Counted from the stretch's first letter, positions 17,226-26,278 are shown. The stretch: DNA of 64,000 bases from Clostridium sp. CAG:609 (GCA_000438075.1 FR903528.1:1-64000); one strand, 5' to 3'. The notes: a model not told the origin generated them from the letters alone. Made by a program: numbers and translations.

Positions 17226-17636
17226 TTATTCATCAACACCATTTTGACATTCGTCCCCTAAAGGATCAAGTAAACATGTTGTACATACAGAATATTTATC
17301 CATTGTATCATTGGCTCCATCAACAAAACTAAGTAAAAAATCAAGTACAGTTGGTATCAAAAATATTACTACAGCAATTATTAACCTTCTTCCAAAAGCC
17401 ATTAAACTATCTTTATTTGGTTTCTCATTTGTTGCAATAACACCTTTTGCTAAATCAATACTTCCAAGAACTACAAGCAAAAGAGGAATAACCATTTTTG
17501 CCACATAAATTAAATAACCAATAATTTGAAAAGCTCTTAAACTTTGCCCACTACAGACATTTATTTCTTCCGCAAATGCAACTTCTGGCATCATTAAACT
17601 AACAAAAACAATTAACCATTTCATATTTTTCTTCAT
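17226..17636 (-). CDS. Small VirB2/TrbC-like two-helix membrane protein with a cysteine motif, copy 1
   Basis: A 136-residue protein with a cleavable-looking signal peptide (to about residue 22, ending VAFAEE) and two long hydrophobic helices (about 40-60 and 80-105) separated by a short basic cytoplasmic loop, the layout of VirB2/TrbC-type pilins. One Cys lies before helix 1 (INVCSGQS) and three after helix 2 in the pattern CxxCLLDPxxxxC. A paralogue at 20862-21260 shares the helices, loop and cysteine pattern. No type IV secretion ATPase is in the window, so secretion or pilus function is not supported by context. The ATG at 17636 follows an AGGTGG site; recX ends 9 bases upstream. Confidence 0.7.
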   Translation of the reverse strand: MKKNMKWLIVFVSLMMPEVAFAEEINVCSGQSLRAFQIIGYLIYVAKMVIPLLLVVLGSIDLAKGVIATNEKPNKDSLMAFGRRLIIAVVIFLIPTVLDFLLSFVDGANDTMDKYSVCTTCLLDPLGDECQNGVDE

Positions 17637-17645
17637 ATATACCAC

Positions 17646-18398
17646 CTATTCCATTATTTTATTAATATCATCTATTTTAAAACCTTTTTTATATAAATTA
17701 TATTTTAACTTACTCTTAAGGTTTTCTCCATCATACTTTCTACTTAATTTTTTATATTCTTTTTCGTACACACTTTTTAATATTGCATCATCTTTATTAT
17801 CTAATAAATCTAACTTTTCATTAATAAGATTACTCGGATAACCTAACAACAATAAATCATTCTTTATCTTTTTAATAAACATATTCTTAGATAATTTTTT
17901 ATTTTGTTTATCTTTCTTCTTTATAACCTTATCTATTCTATCAAGCCATACATCACTATTTATCAAACTAATTTGTTCATTAATTTTTTCTTTATCTAAA
18001 TCTAATTTCCCCAAATTACTTTGTATTTTCTTTGGCCCATCACTACTTAAATTAAGTTTATCATTAATATATGCACTGATATATAAATCTTCATTTAAAT
18101 AACCATTTTTTTGAAGTAACAAAATAACCTTATCTATTGTATCTTTATTATAATTACTTAATTTATCCTTAATTTCTTTTTTAGTTCTAAGTTTTATTCC
18201 AATTAGTTTTAAAGCTTTATTATATGCATCAACATAATCATTATATAAAATTATATTTTTATATTCTATATCACTAATATTCCTTGGTTTAAGTAAATTA
18301 AACTTAATTATTGTATCAGAATATAAACTAATATATTCTTTATCAAAGTAAACAATATATTTATTTTTATATAACTTTATACTAGATATTTTCTTCAT
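17646..18398 (-). CDS. recX: Regulatory protein RecX
   Basis: A modulator that binds RecA filaments and limits or tunes recombination. The 250-residue protein has an N-terminal extension typical of Firmicute RecX and three-helix repeats; recognisable parts are NKALKLIGIKLRTKKEIKDKL, IDKVILLLQKNGYLNEDLYISAYINDK, GPKKIQSNLGKLDLDKEKINEQI and the C-terminal repeat IKNDLLLLGYPSNLINE. It is highly Lys/Asn-rich, in line with the local AT content. The gene overlaps the nrnA-like gene by 17 bases. It is far from recA (about 13 kb), unlike the linked order in many proteobacteria. Confidence 0.88.
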   Translation of the reverse strand: MKKISSIKLYKNKYIVYFDKEYISLYSDTIIKFNLLKPRNISDIEYKNIILYNDYVDAYNKALKLIGIKLRTKKEIKDKLSNYNKDTIDKVILLLQKNGYLNEDLYISAYINDKLNLSSDGPKKIQSNLGKLDLDKEKINEQISLINSDVWLDRIDKVIKKKDKQNKKLSKNMFIKKIKNDLLLLGYPSNLINEKLDLLDNKDDAILKSVYEKEYKKLSRKYDGENLKSKLKYNLYKKGFKIDDINKIME

Positions 18399-19359
18399 TA
18401 AAATACTCTTTACATGTTTTATCTAAATCTTTAGCTAAATCTTCGATTACTTTATAATCTGTTGTTCTACAACCAGATGCAAATTTATGACCTCCACCTT
18501 TATACTTAGATGCCACTTCATTTATAACTGGTCCACGGCTTCTTATATTTGCTTTATATATACTATTTCTTTCATCATATACAACAAACATCCAACAAAT
18601 AAGTTCTTTTATAAAGTAAAAATCATTTACTTGATTAGATACACTAGTAGCTTCAACATTAAATTTTCTTAAATCTTCACTTGACACAAAGATAAAACCA
18701 AATTTATTTTCAGTTATCTCTATATTATTTATTAAATATGCTCTGAATTTTTCTTCATTAATACTTCTTTCATACAAATTATCATATAAACTAACAAAAT
18801 CTATATTACTTGCAGTTATTAATTCATATGCTGTTTTTAAAGTATTAGCAGTTGTATTTGGAAGTAAAAATCTATCACTATCAAAAACCATTCCTACATA
18901 TAAATCTTCAGCACATTTTTTATCCATAACTAAGCTTGTATTTAATAAAAGTTCAGAAATCATTTCACATGTACTAGATTTAGTTGAATCAGTCCAATCA
19001 ACATCCCCGATTATATCCTCAGCTGGATGATGATCAATTTTTAATATAGCACTATATTCTAATCCATTTATTCCATCAACTCTATAAAAGTTTGGAACAT
19101 CTAATACAATTAACAAAGCATTATCCAAAGAACTTAAATCAGGTTTATCCAAGGTACCTAAATATTTAAATTTATGTACCCCAGCACCTACTGCATAAAC
19201 ATTTTTTTCTGGAAATGTAAGTTTAATAGAATCCCTTAAAGCTATTTGACTTGCTATAGCATCTGGATCCGGACTTATATGTCTAGCTAAAACAATATTG
19301 TTATACTTCTTTATTATTTTAAATACTTTTTTATACATTTCCTTCATTTTATCACTCAT
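18382..19359 (-). CDS. nrnA: DHH/DHHA1 phosphoesterase, NrnA-like oligoribonuclease/pAp phosphatase
   Basis: Degrades short RNA oligonucleotides (nanoRNA) or 3'-phosphoadenosine 5'-phosphate, and in some relatives linear dinucleotides from cyclic-di-AMP. It has 325 residues. The DHH domain shows ARHISPDPDAIASQ, VLDVPNFYRVDG, the metal-binding DHHPAED and GMVFDSDRF; the DHHA1 domain ends with the substrate motif YKGGGHKFASGCR. Those are the residues of NrnA/YtqI rather than RecJ or GdpP, and there are no membrane segments or GGDEF-like domain. The first ATG is used; a second ATG four codons in is a possible alternative. It lies between ackA and recX with tight spacing. Confidence 0.9.
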   Translation of the reverse strand: MSDKMKEMYKKVFKIIKKYNNIVLARHISPDPDAIASQIALRDSIKLTFPEKNVYAVGAGVHKFKYLGTLDKPDLSSLDNALLIVLDVPNFYRVDGINGLEYSAILKIDHHPAEDIIGDVDWTDSTKSSTCEMISELLLNTSLVMDKKCAEDLYVGMVFDSDRFLLPNTTANTLKTAYELITASNIDFVSLYDNLYERSINEEKFRAYLINNIEITENKFGFIFVSSEDLRKFNVEATSVSNQVNDFYFIKELICWMFVVYDERNSIYKANIRSRGPVINEVASKYKGGGHKFASGCRTTDYKVIEDLAKDLDKTCKEYFNEENI

Positions 19360-19361
19360 TT

Positions 19362-20549
19362 CTATTTATTTTTATTTTTTAATTCAACAGTATCCAACGC
19401 AATCATTAATTCTTCATCAGTTGGAACAACATAAACTGGAATTTTTGAATCATCAGTTGATATTAAACGGAATTCTCCTCTAAAGTCATTTCTTTCTTCA
19501 TCAATTTTAACACCAAGTGATGCAATCTTATCAAGAATAGATTTACGCATAGTTTTACTATTTTCACCAACACCTGCAGTTAATGTAATAACATCTGCTC
19601 CACCAAGTAAATTATTATACATAGCAATATAATTAGCTATTTTTCTAGCATACATTTCTTGAGCAAGAATAGCTTTAGCATCTCCATCATTCGCAGCATT
19701 TTCAACATCTCTTGAATCACTACTTACTTCACTAACACCTAAAAGACCACTTTTTTTATTTAAATCATTTGTTAATTCTTCTAAAGTTTTACCAGTCTTC
19801 CCAGCTAAGTAAGATAACATAGATGCATCAATATCACCACATCTTGTACCCATCATAATACCAGCAAGTGGTGTAAATCCCATTGAAGTATCAACAACTT
19901 TACCTGAATCAATTGCAGTGATAGATCCACCATTACCTATATGACAAGAAATAACTTTTAAATCATCTCTTTTCAAATATTCACTAATTGTTTTATTAAT
20001 GTATCGATGACTTGTTCCATGGAATCCATATTTTCTAACTCCATATTTTTCATACCATTCATAAGGTACTGGATAAATATATTCAGTTGGTTCCATAGTT
20101 GTATGGAATGCAGTATCAAATACACCAACTTGAATAGTGTTTGGTAATGCTTTCATAAAAGCTCTTACACCCATAATATTGGCAGGATTATGAAGTGGTG
20201 CAAGTTCATTATATTGTGAAACCCTTTCAAGTACATCCTCTGTTAATACAACTGATTCAGTAAATTCTTGACCACCATGAACCATTCTATGTCCAACCCC
20301 ATCTATTTCTTCCAATGAACTAATAATACCCATATTAATTAATTCATCCATTAAAATTTGTACTGCAACTGAATGATCTCCTAAATTAGCTTCCTTAGTA
20401 ATTTTTTCTCCATTATATTTAATTGTATAACAAGAACCTGGAATTCCTATTTTTTCAAATAATCCATTTGCTAATACTTTCTTTTCTGGTAATTCAATCA
20501 ATGTAAATTTAAGTGATGAACTACCTGCATTTACTGCTAAAATTTTCAT
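19362..20549 (-). CDS. ackA: Acetate kinase
   Basis: Converts acetyl phosphate and ADP to acetate and ATP, a main ATP-yielding step of fermentation. It has 395 residues from ATG 20549, the usual length. Signature blocks are ILAVNAGSSSLKF at the N-terminus, VGVFDTAFHTTM, KYGFHGTSHRY, ISCHIGNGGSITAID and DTSMGFTPLAGIMMGTR, with VITLTAGVGENS at the nucleotide site. The start six codons inside the longest frame is chosen because AGAGGTGAAG lies just before it. No phosphotransacetylase gene is in the window. Points to a fermentative lifestyle. Confidence 0.98.
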   Translation of the reverse strand: MKILAVNAGSSSLKFTLIELPEKKVLANGLFEKIGIPGSCYTIKYNGEKITKEANLGDHSVAVQILMDELINMGIISSLEEIDGVGHRMVHGGQEFTESVVLTEDVLERVSQYNELAPLHNPANIMGVRAFMKALPNTIQVGVFDTAFHTTMEPTEYIYPVPYEWYEKYGVRKYGFHGTSHRYINKTISEYLKRDDLKVISCHIGNGGSITAIDSGKVVDTSMGFTPLAGIMMGTRCGDIDASMLSYLAGKTGKTLEELTNDLNKKSGLLGVSEVSSDSRDVENAANDGDAKAILAQEMYARKIANYIAMYNNLLGGADVITLTAGVGENSKTMRKSILDKIASLGVKIDEERNDFRGEFRLISTDDSKIPVYVVPTDEELMIALDTVELKNKNK

Positions 20550-20568
20550 AACTTCACCTCTGTCCATT

Positions 20569-20597
20569 ATTATACATTAAAATGAAAAAAAAGTCAC
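20569..20597 (-). promoter_or_regulatory. Promoter of ackA
   Basis: On the minus strand, a TATAAT -10 (20569-20574) with GTGACT (20592-20597) 17 bp upstream. The -35 lies inside the terminator arm of the preceding gene. Confidence 0.5.
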
Positions 20598-20629
20598 TAA
20601 TTTACAAAATATTTTATAAATTAGTGACT
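20592..20629 (-). terminator. Terminator of the 63-residue protein gene
   Basis: A perfect 13-bp inverted repeat (arms AGTCACTAATTTA and complement) with a 12-base loop, followed on the minus strand by eight T. It separates the small gene at 20632 from ackA. Confidence 0.8.
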
Positions 20630-20631
20630 AA

Positions 20632-20823
20632 TTATTTAGTTATTTTTAACTTTGTATTATCTTGATTAGTAAAAGTAGCACTTTTTTGATAATCAATTAT
20701 TCTTCGAGAGTTACTACCTAAGTTAGGTCCATAAGGATTTGAATACCCCATAACTAACTTTTCTAACCTCGACTTATTTTCAATATCATAACCTTTATAA
20801 TAATAATCATTTATTTTAAACAC
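20632..20823 (-). CDS. Short hypothetical protein
   Basis: A 63-residue reading frame with no recognised family, no membrane segment and no signal peptide. It is hydrophilic, with Tyr/Asn/Lys-rich sequence (YYYKGYDIENK near the start, GYSNPYGPNLGSNS in the middle). The case for a real gene is a strong hairpin terminator directly after its stop and a position in line with neighbours, with a GGTGAT ribosome binding site before the ATG. Confidence 0.5.
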   Translation of the reverse strand: MFKINDYYYKGYDIENKSRLEKLVMGYSNPYGPNLGSNSRRIIDYQKSATFTNQDNTKLKITK

Positions 20824-20861
20824 AATATCACCTAATAATATTATGTTTAAAAACTAATTAA

Positions 20862-21260
20862 TTATTCATAATCTCTTAATGAATCTTTATCAGCTTTATC
20901 AACAGCATCTATTCCTTTTGCTTTTCTTTTATAAGAATCACAATCAGTATCAGTAGGATTTAATAAACAAACTCTACATGCATCAATACCAGTTCCATCT
21001 TCCTCTTTAGTTACAACTAAACCTAAAACAATAGATACTACTGTTGGTACAAAGAAAACTGCAATCCCGATTATAAATCTATTTAATAATGAAGATGCTG
21101 CTTTAGATACAGCCTTATCATCACTACTTAAACTAGCTTTAGCAAAATCAATTATTCCAAGAACTATAATAATCAAAGGAACAATTATCTTTATAGCAAA
21201 CAAAACATAACCTGCAAGTTGCCACATCCCTGAAGTCTTTAAACAAAAATTATCTTCCAT
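20862..21260 (-). CDS. Small VirB2/TrbC-like two-helix membrane protein with a cysteine motif, copy 2
   Basis: A 132-residue paralogue of the protein at 17226-17636. It has two hydrophobic helices (about residues 13-35 and 55-80) flanking a short polar loop. One Cys is near the N-terminus (NFCLK) and three follow helix 2 in the pattern CxxCLLNPxxxxC, then a charged Lys/Asp-rich tail absent from copy 1. Unlike copy 1, it has no cleavable signal peptide. Topology resembles VirB2-type pilins; function is unknown. The four cysteines at matching places suggest disulfides on the outer face or metal binding (inference). Confidence 0.7.
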   Translation of the reverse strand: MEDNFCLKTSGMWQLAGYVLFAIKIIVPLIIIVLGIIDFAKASLSSDDKAVSKAASSLLNRFIIGIAVFFVPTVVSIVLGLVVTKEEDGTGIDACRVCLLNPTDTDCDSYKRKAKGIDAVDKADKDSLRDYE

Positions 21261-21318
21261 ATTAACACACTCATTTCAACTTAATTATATATTATTTATT
21301 TATGATTATCAAGAAAAA

Positions 21319-22503
21319 TTATAATAAATCACTATATTTATTGTCATCAGTTATTGAAACTTTAATAACTTCATGATGTTTTATTGCTTTATAAATTAAA
21401 TCTTTATAAGGAATTAATTCTTCATATTCACTACACTTTATTGGGTTTGGATTAATAACTGGATGCTTTGGAACAAATACAGTACAACAATCTTCGAATG
21501 GTAAAATTGAAATATCATAAGCACCAATTTGTTTTGAAATATCAATAATTTCTAGTTTATCAAAACATGCAACAGGTCTAATAACAGGTATTTTGACAAC
21601 TTCATTTATTGCTCTCATACTTGTTAAAGTTTGACTTGCAACTTGACCAATTGATTCACCATTTACAATAATATTAGCATTATTCTGTGTTGCAACAATT
21701 GCACTAATTCGATACATCATTCTTCTCATTATAGTTATCAAATATTCATGAGGTATATTTTTTAAAATTGACTCTTGAATTTCAGTAAAATTAATAACAT
21801 GTATTTTAACTTCAGTATTATATTTTGCAAGAACTTTAGCAAGTTTTATAACTTTATCTTTAGCCATATCACTCGTATGTGGTGGGCTTTCAAAATAAAT
21901 AGTTTCAAGTTTTACCCCTCTTTTTATAGCAAGATACCCAGCAACCGGAGAATCAATTCCTCCACTTAACATAAGTAAACCTTTGCCTAAAGTACCAACT
22001 GGATATCCCCCCAACCCTTTGATACCACTAAAGTAGAATAAAACCTCTTCATTTCTAATTTCAACATTAACTACAATTTCTGGATTATGAACATCTACAT
22101 GTATTCCATCAATATTTTTAAGAATGTGTCCCCCCAAAATATTGTTAACCATCATTGATTCTAAAGGATAACTTTTATTACTTCGTTTTGTTACAACTTT
22201 AAATGTTTTAAATTCTTTATCTTTAATCAAATCTAACACATTATTTTTTATATCTTCGATATCTAGATTAGAACTTTTATAACCTATCATAATTTCTTGA
22301 ATACCAAAAACATTCTTTAAAAGATTTATTACTTCATCAATATAATTTGTTTTTATAAACATTCTTCCAAAATCATAAAAAGTTTCGTGTTCAATATTTT
22401 TTAAAGTTACATCAATATTATTCTTTAATTTACTTATAAAGAAGTTTTTATTATCTTTTTTTGTACTTAATTCTCCATATTTTATAATTATTATTTTTTC
22501 CAT
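21319..22503 (-). CDS. thiI: tRNA 4-thiouridine synthase ThiI
   Basis: Adenylates and thiolates U8 of tRNA, and supplies sulfur for the thiazole of thiamine in some species. It has 394 residues from ATG 22503. It has an N-terminal ferredoxin-like plus THUMP region (KVVTKRSNKSYPLESM) and a PP-loop domain with MLSGGIDSPVAGYLAIKRG. There is no C-terminal rhodanese domain, as in Bacillus, so sulfur must come from a dedicated cysteine desulfurase, which is the next gene upstream. The in-frame start 30 bases earlier is rejected because GGTGG precedes the chosen ATG. Confidence 0.96.
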   Translation of the reverse strand: MEKIIIIKYGELSTKKDNKNFFISKLKNNIDVTLKNIEHETFYDFGRMFIKTNYIDEVINLLKNVFGIQEIMIGYKSSNLDIEDIKNNVLDLIKDKEFKTFKVVTKRSNKSYPLESMMVNNILGGHILKNIDGIHVDVHNPEIVVNVEIRNEEVLFYFSGIKGLGGYPVGTLGKGLLMLSGGIDSPVAGYLAIKRGVKLETIYFESPPHTSDMAKDKVIKLAKVLAKYNTEVKIHVINFTEIQESILKNIPHEYLITIMRRMMYRISAIVATQNNANIIVNGESIGQVASQTLTSMRAINEVVKIPVIRPVACFDKLEIIDISKQIGAYDISILPFEDCCTVFVPKHPVINPNPIKCSEYEELIPYKDLIYKAIKHHEVIKVSITDDNKYSDLL

Positions 22504-22544
22504 ATAAACCACCAAACAAATAGATTGTATCACAAATCCACAAG

Positions 22545-22569
22545 AAAAACCACCAAAAATGGTAGTTTT
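22545..22569 (-). terminator. Possible terminator after the cysteine desulfurase gene
   Basis: An imperfect inverted repeat (AAAAC-x-ACCA / TGGT-x-GTTTT) at the desulfurase stop. It could act as a weak terminator or attenuator before thiI. Confidence 0.4.
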
Positions 22570-23695
22570 AACGTAAATTACTTAAATTTTCATAAACAGA
22601 TTTAAACACTTCAATAAATTTATTAACCTCTTCAGTTGTACTTACATAAGATAAACTAATTCTTATTGTATGTTTTGCTCTATTTATATCATTATATATA
22701 GCAATGACGCTATTAGAAATGTCTCCACTTGAACATGCAGTATTCGTACTCACATAAATCTCGTATTTTTCTAATGCATGGACTAAAACCTCAGGCATAA
22801 CATCCATAACACTTATATTAAGTATTTGAGGTATACTATATTTTGTTTTATTTATTTTAATATTTGGATATTTACTTAATGCATTTACAATTTTATCATT
22901 TAAAAGGGTTACAAATCTTTCTTTTTTTTCAAGACCATCATTCGCAAGACGAACAGCTTTAGATAATGCTGCAATCAAAGGAAGCGGTGGTGTCCCAGGT
23001 TTTAAATCATTGGTTTTGCCACTTCCATAAATTAATGGAGTTATTTTAACCATACTACTTTTATATAAAAAACCAATTCCTTTTGGTCCAAATATTTTAT
23101 GACTTGACATACTAGCTAAATCTACATCATGCATATTTACACTAACCTTACCAATAGCTTGAGTCATATCGGAATGAAATATTGTACCCATGTTTTCTTT
23201 TTTTATTATTTGTCTAATCATTTTTAAAGGTTGTCTTACTCCAGTTTCAGAATTAACTGCACAAATACTTACTAAAATCGTATCATCGCGTACTAAATTC
23301 CTCAAATCTTCAAAATCTATTAAACCATCTTGATCATTTTTTACATAACTCACTTCAAAACCTATTGTTTTTAAATAATCACAAATTACATAAATTGATG
23401 GATGCTCAAGCTTAGAAACAATAATATGTTTACCCCTTTTATGATTAGCAAGACAAGATCCAATTAAAGCTATATTATTAGCTTCAGTTGCCCCACTCGT
23501 ATAAACAATTTCAGATGGATTAACTGAGTATATATCAGCAATTTGTTTTGTTGCACTTTCCAATAAAGAAAAGGATTTTTGCCCCAAACTATGAATAGAA
23601 TTGGCATTACCTATAAAATCTTTGCTAACTTTTGTAATTGTATCAAGAACATCATAAGATACTGGTGTTGTTGCACTATAATCAAAATATATCAA
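22568..23695 (-). CDS. Cysteine desulfurase, NifS/NifZ type
   Basis: A PLP enzyme that removes sulfur from cysteine as an enzyme-bound persulfide. It has 375 residues. The N-terminus is IYFDYSATTPVSYDVL, the PLP-binding lysine is in SMSSHKIFGPKGIGFLY, and the active-site cysteine in STNTACSSGDISNSV has a NifS-type short loop. The start codon is TTG (23693-23695), preceded by AGGAAGTGA. It lies 13 bases after ezrA and just before thiI, the same neighbourhood as ezrA-nifZ-thiI in Bacillus, so it is most likely the dedicated sulfur donor for ThiI. Confidence 0.94.
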   Translation of the reverse strand: MIYFDYSATTPVSYDVLDTITKVSKDFIGNANSIHSLGQKSFSLLESATKQIADIYSVNPSEIVYTSGATEANNIALIGSCLANHKRGKHIIVSKLEHPSIYVICDYLKTIGFEVSYVKNDQDGLIDFEDLRNLVRDDTILVSICAVNSETGVRQPLKMIRQIIKKENMGTIFHSDMTQAIGKVSVNMHDVDLASMSSHKIFGPKGIGFLYKSSMVKITPLIYGSGKTNDLKPGTPPLPLIAALSKAVRLANDGLEKKERFVTLLNDKIVNALSKYPNIKINKTKYSIPQILNISVMDVMPEVLVHALEKYEIYVSTNTACSSGDISNSVIAIYNDINRAKHTIRISLSYVSTTEEVNKFIEVFKSVYENLSNLR

Positions 23696-23708
23696 ATTTA
23701 TTCACTTC

Positions 23709-25427
23709 CTAACTATATGATTCCTCAAGTAATTTTTTATGTATACCTGGTTCAACAATATTTATTGCATTAATTGCATTTTCAAGACTCATCTTAAAAT
23801 TACCTTTTATAAATGCATTTTCTGCCTTAGTTAATCCAAAATCAACTTCTTTATTTGTAACTCTATAACGATTTCCATATACTATTGCAGTTTCAGCCAT
23901 TTTTGCAGTTTTAATAGTTTCATTAACAGTATTGTAAACTTTTAAAACTAAGTCTCTGGCAGTATCTACCCTTAAATTAAGAATTTTTATTGAGATTGGA
24001 CGTTTATCTAATTCTTTAACTAATTCATTAATTGCTTCCATTGCTTCGGATAGTTCGACATAATAATTCTTAGGAACACATGGAAGCTTATATGAACGAA
24101 CTTTTTCTTTTGTTGAAGATAAAATTTTTTTAATTTCATCAAGTTGTTCACGTGCTCTAAGTTCATCCTCTTTTAAGCTACCTAAATTTTTTAAGGCACC
24201 ATTTAACTTTTCTTCAGTTTTAATAAGCTTAGAATTAATAATTTCCATTTCTCTAGCAAGTTTCGAATAAGCAAGCATTTTACTTCTTCCCACATCAACA
24301 ATTTTATCATAACTAGCACGAATACTCATTATTTCCTGTTTAATTTCAACTATTACTGAGACCTCATCATCTGATAAATCATAACTATATTTAATATCCC
24401 CCATCTTTTTATATAGTTCATTGTTAACTTTTTCAAGTTTCGTAGCCTTAATTAAAATACTTCTGCTAAAATCCTCATATATTTTTTTAGAAATACGTTC
24501 TTTATCAAAATCTGCATATAAAGAATCAAAATAATCATGCATTGTTTTAAGTTCAAATAATGAATCTTCAACATTCAAAACATTTAAACGTTGAAAAATA
24601 TCTTGAATTTTTTTGTTTGCTTCATTAATATTATAATCAATATTTAAGTATTCAATATTATAACCTTCACGAGTCATTTTTTCAGCAATATTTTTAATAT
24701 CTTCTTCTTTTTTAGGAATTAAATTTTTGCCCAAAGTTATAATTGGACGTGCTTCATCAATAATTACCTTTAAATTAGCAATAACATCAGCAATTGCTTT
24801 TACAATTCTACCCACTTCAGTGTAAGCATTTTGATCCATCGCATTTTCAAAAGCTGCAAATAATTTATCAACATTTTCAAATTGAAGTTCCAAAGGTACT
24901 TTTACATCAGCATATTCTTCTTCAAATTCTTTATACGTTCCAAGAATATCACGATATTCAGCCTTTAATTTTGTAATAGTTTCTCTATTTCGTTCTTCAC
25001 TTAGAGTTACATCTTTAATTTCATCAAGTAAAAAACTAGCTTTTGTTTTTAATGTATTTAAATCAAAATCCGCTTTTAAAACTAATCCTTTTAAATCTTT
25101 AAAGTTTTTTTCTTCAAATAATTCTTCAATTTCATTGATGGTATCAGTTATTTTTGGCATTTCCACTTCCTTTATGTCATTAAATCTAGATTTCCAATCA
25201 TTTAGTTTTTCTTTCATTTCATCATTATTAACCAAAGCCTCAACTTTGTTTAATTCAGATAACATTGAAGCAGAAATTACCATATTTTTTTCAGTTTCTA
25301 ACTTTTCTATCTCTTTTTTCAATTTCTTTTTCTCTTTATTATTTAGAACATTCAAAATAACTATTACCGAAACAATAGTTAAAATATAGTATGCAATTGC
25401 TATTAATATAAATGTAATTCGATCCAT
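23709..25427 (-). CDS. ezrA: Septation ring formation regulator EzrA
   Basis: A membrane-anchored regulator of FtsZ ring assembly and of penicillin-binding protein traffic. It has 572 residues, close to the Bacillus length. One N-terminal membrane helix (ILIAIAYYILTIVSVIVIL, outside N-terminus) is followed by some 540 residues of spectrin-like coiled-coil helices rich in Glu/Lys. An upstream in-frame extension to 25544 is rejected: the chosen ATG has GGTGATG spacing, and the extra residues contain no sensible domain. Upstream of the desulfurase and thiI, as in Bacillus. Sequence conservation in this family is low, so synteny adds weight. Confidence 0.9.
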   Translation of the reverse strand: MDRITFILIAIAYYILTIVSVIVILNVLNNKEKKKLKKEIEKLETEKNMVISASMLSELNKVEALVNNDEMKEKLNDWKSRFNDIKEVEMPKITDTINEIEELFEEKNFKDLKGLVLKADFDLNTLKTKASFLLDEIKDVTLSEERNRETITKLKAEYRDILGTYKEFEEEYADVKVPLELQFENVDKLFAAFENAMDQNAYTEVGRIVKAIADVIANLKVIIDEARPIITLGKNLIPKKEEDIKNIAEKMTREGYNIEYLNIDYNINEANKKIQDIFQRLNVLNVEDSLFELKTMHDYFDSLYADFDKERISKKIYEDFSRSILIKATKLEKVNNELYKKMGDIKYSYDLSDDEVSVIVEIKQEIMSIRASYDKIVDVGRSKMLAYSKLAREMEIINSKLIKTEEKLNGALKNLGSLKEDELRAREQLDEIKKILSSTKEKVRSYKLPCVPKNYYVELSEAMEAINELVKELDKRPISIKILNLRVDTARDLVLKVYNTVNETIKTAKMAETAIVYGNRYRVTNKEVDFGLTKAENAFIKGNFKMSLENAINAINIVEPGIHKKLLEESYS

Positions 25428-25497
25428 AACATCACCATATATATAGTTTATCATATATTGCTGAATTTTTGAAGTTAAAAAAAATAACTTTTTACAG

Positions 25498-26028
25498 TTA
25501 CTTTTGAAAAACGCAATTATCAACAACATTAAATATAGCAACAATTAGTAAAAAAGCACCGGCTAATTTAGTTATTGCCACACCAGAAAATGGGTTAAAC
25601 ACAAGTAAAAACCCTAAAATTAAAATTAGTATACTTACCACCAGCGTTCCAATCCATTTTGTGTTTACATTTTTTAATATTAAAGCTTGTCTTAATTTAG
25701 AAAGTCCAATTACAATTAAAGCAAAACCAATACCAATTGCAACAGCTCTGATGACAGAACCTGGATATAATAAAACAATTAGACCAAGAATACTATACAA
25801 AATACCGCTGATCATGTTTGATGTAAATAATTTTTGTTGTAAATATTGGTAAATTGAGTAAATACCTAAGATAAGTAAACCTAATCCTACGACTATTCCC
25901 AACAACTTATTTAATGTATCCGGAATTAACAATAAAATTAGACCAACCAAACCTAAAATCAATGTATTTGTTAATTCATTACTAGATGAATTATTCTTTT
26001 TTTCCAATTTTCCTTTGACACTTGCCAT
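25498..26028 (-). CDS. HdeD/DUF308-like six-helix membrane protein
   Basis: A 176-residue membrane protein with about six hydrophobic segments arranged as paired helices, the DUF308 (HdeD) pattern: LIPDTLNKLLGIVVGLGLLILGIYSIYQYL, YSILGLIVLLYPGSVIRAVAIGIGFALIVIGLSKL and VSILILILGFLLVFNPFSG. In enterobacteria HdeD relates to acid resistance; function in Gram-positives is unknown. It is divergent from glmS. A similar DUF308-like protein lies at 35076-35597. Confidence 0.75.
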   Translation of the reverse strand: MASVKGKLEKKNNSSSNELTNTLILGLVGLILLLIPDTLNKLLGIVVGLGLLILGIYSIYQYLQQKLFTSNMISGILYSILGLIVLLYPGSVIRAVAIGIGFALIVIGLSKLRQALILKNVNTKWIGTLVVSILILILGFLLVFNPFSGVAITKLAGAFLLIVAIFNVVDNCVFQK

Positions 26029-26058
26029 ATAACATCACCAAAAATATTATACTATATT

Positions 26059-26087
26059 TTGACAAAAGATACAATCTATATTATAAT
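26059..26087 (+). promoter_or_regulatory. glmS promoter
   Basis: Consensus TTGACA (26059-26064), 17-bp spacer, consensus TATAAT (26082-26087). Transcription would start near 26094, about 35 bases before the ribozyme cleavage site. Confidence 0.8.
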
Positions 26088-26125
26088 TAAAAAAACAAAA
26101 TAATTAATGGAGGTAAAATTGTTTG

Positions 26126-26216
26126 TTAGCGCCAGACCCACGTGGTTAACGAGGATGATGATTATCGATATTTCGGCGGATACATCACGGGCTAGTATAC
26201 TCGAAAGATATATAAT
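26126..26216 (+). ncRNA. glmS self-cleaving riboswitch (ribozyme)
   Basis: A glucosamine-6-phosphate-activated ribozyme in the glmS leader. The conserved core is visible: cleavage between A26128 and G26129 in TTA/GCGCCAGA, then GGTTAACGAGG, ATTATCGA, TTTCGGCGGAT and CATCACGGG. P1 is very short (ACC/GGT around CACGT), and the downstream part is an AU-rich hairpin around CTCGAAAGA with little room for the usual P4 domain, so it looks like a reduced version. When GlcN6P is high, cleavage destabilises the glmS mRNA. Confidence 0.93.
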
Positions 26217-26278
26217 AAAAATCAAAATCAAAATTGTAACAAAAAATATATCACATACTTTAAGAAAGGAATTTTAAA

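Noticed and set aside
23693..23695. The TTG start of the cysteine desulfurase as a sign of a damaged gene
   Set aside because: TTG is a normal minor start in Firmicutes; a ribosome binding site is present and the protein begins exactly at the conserved IYFDYSATTP block.
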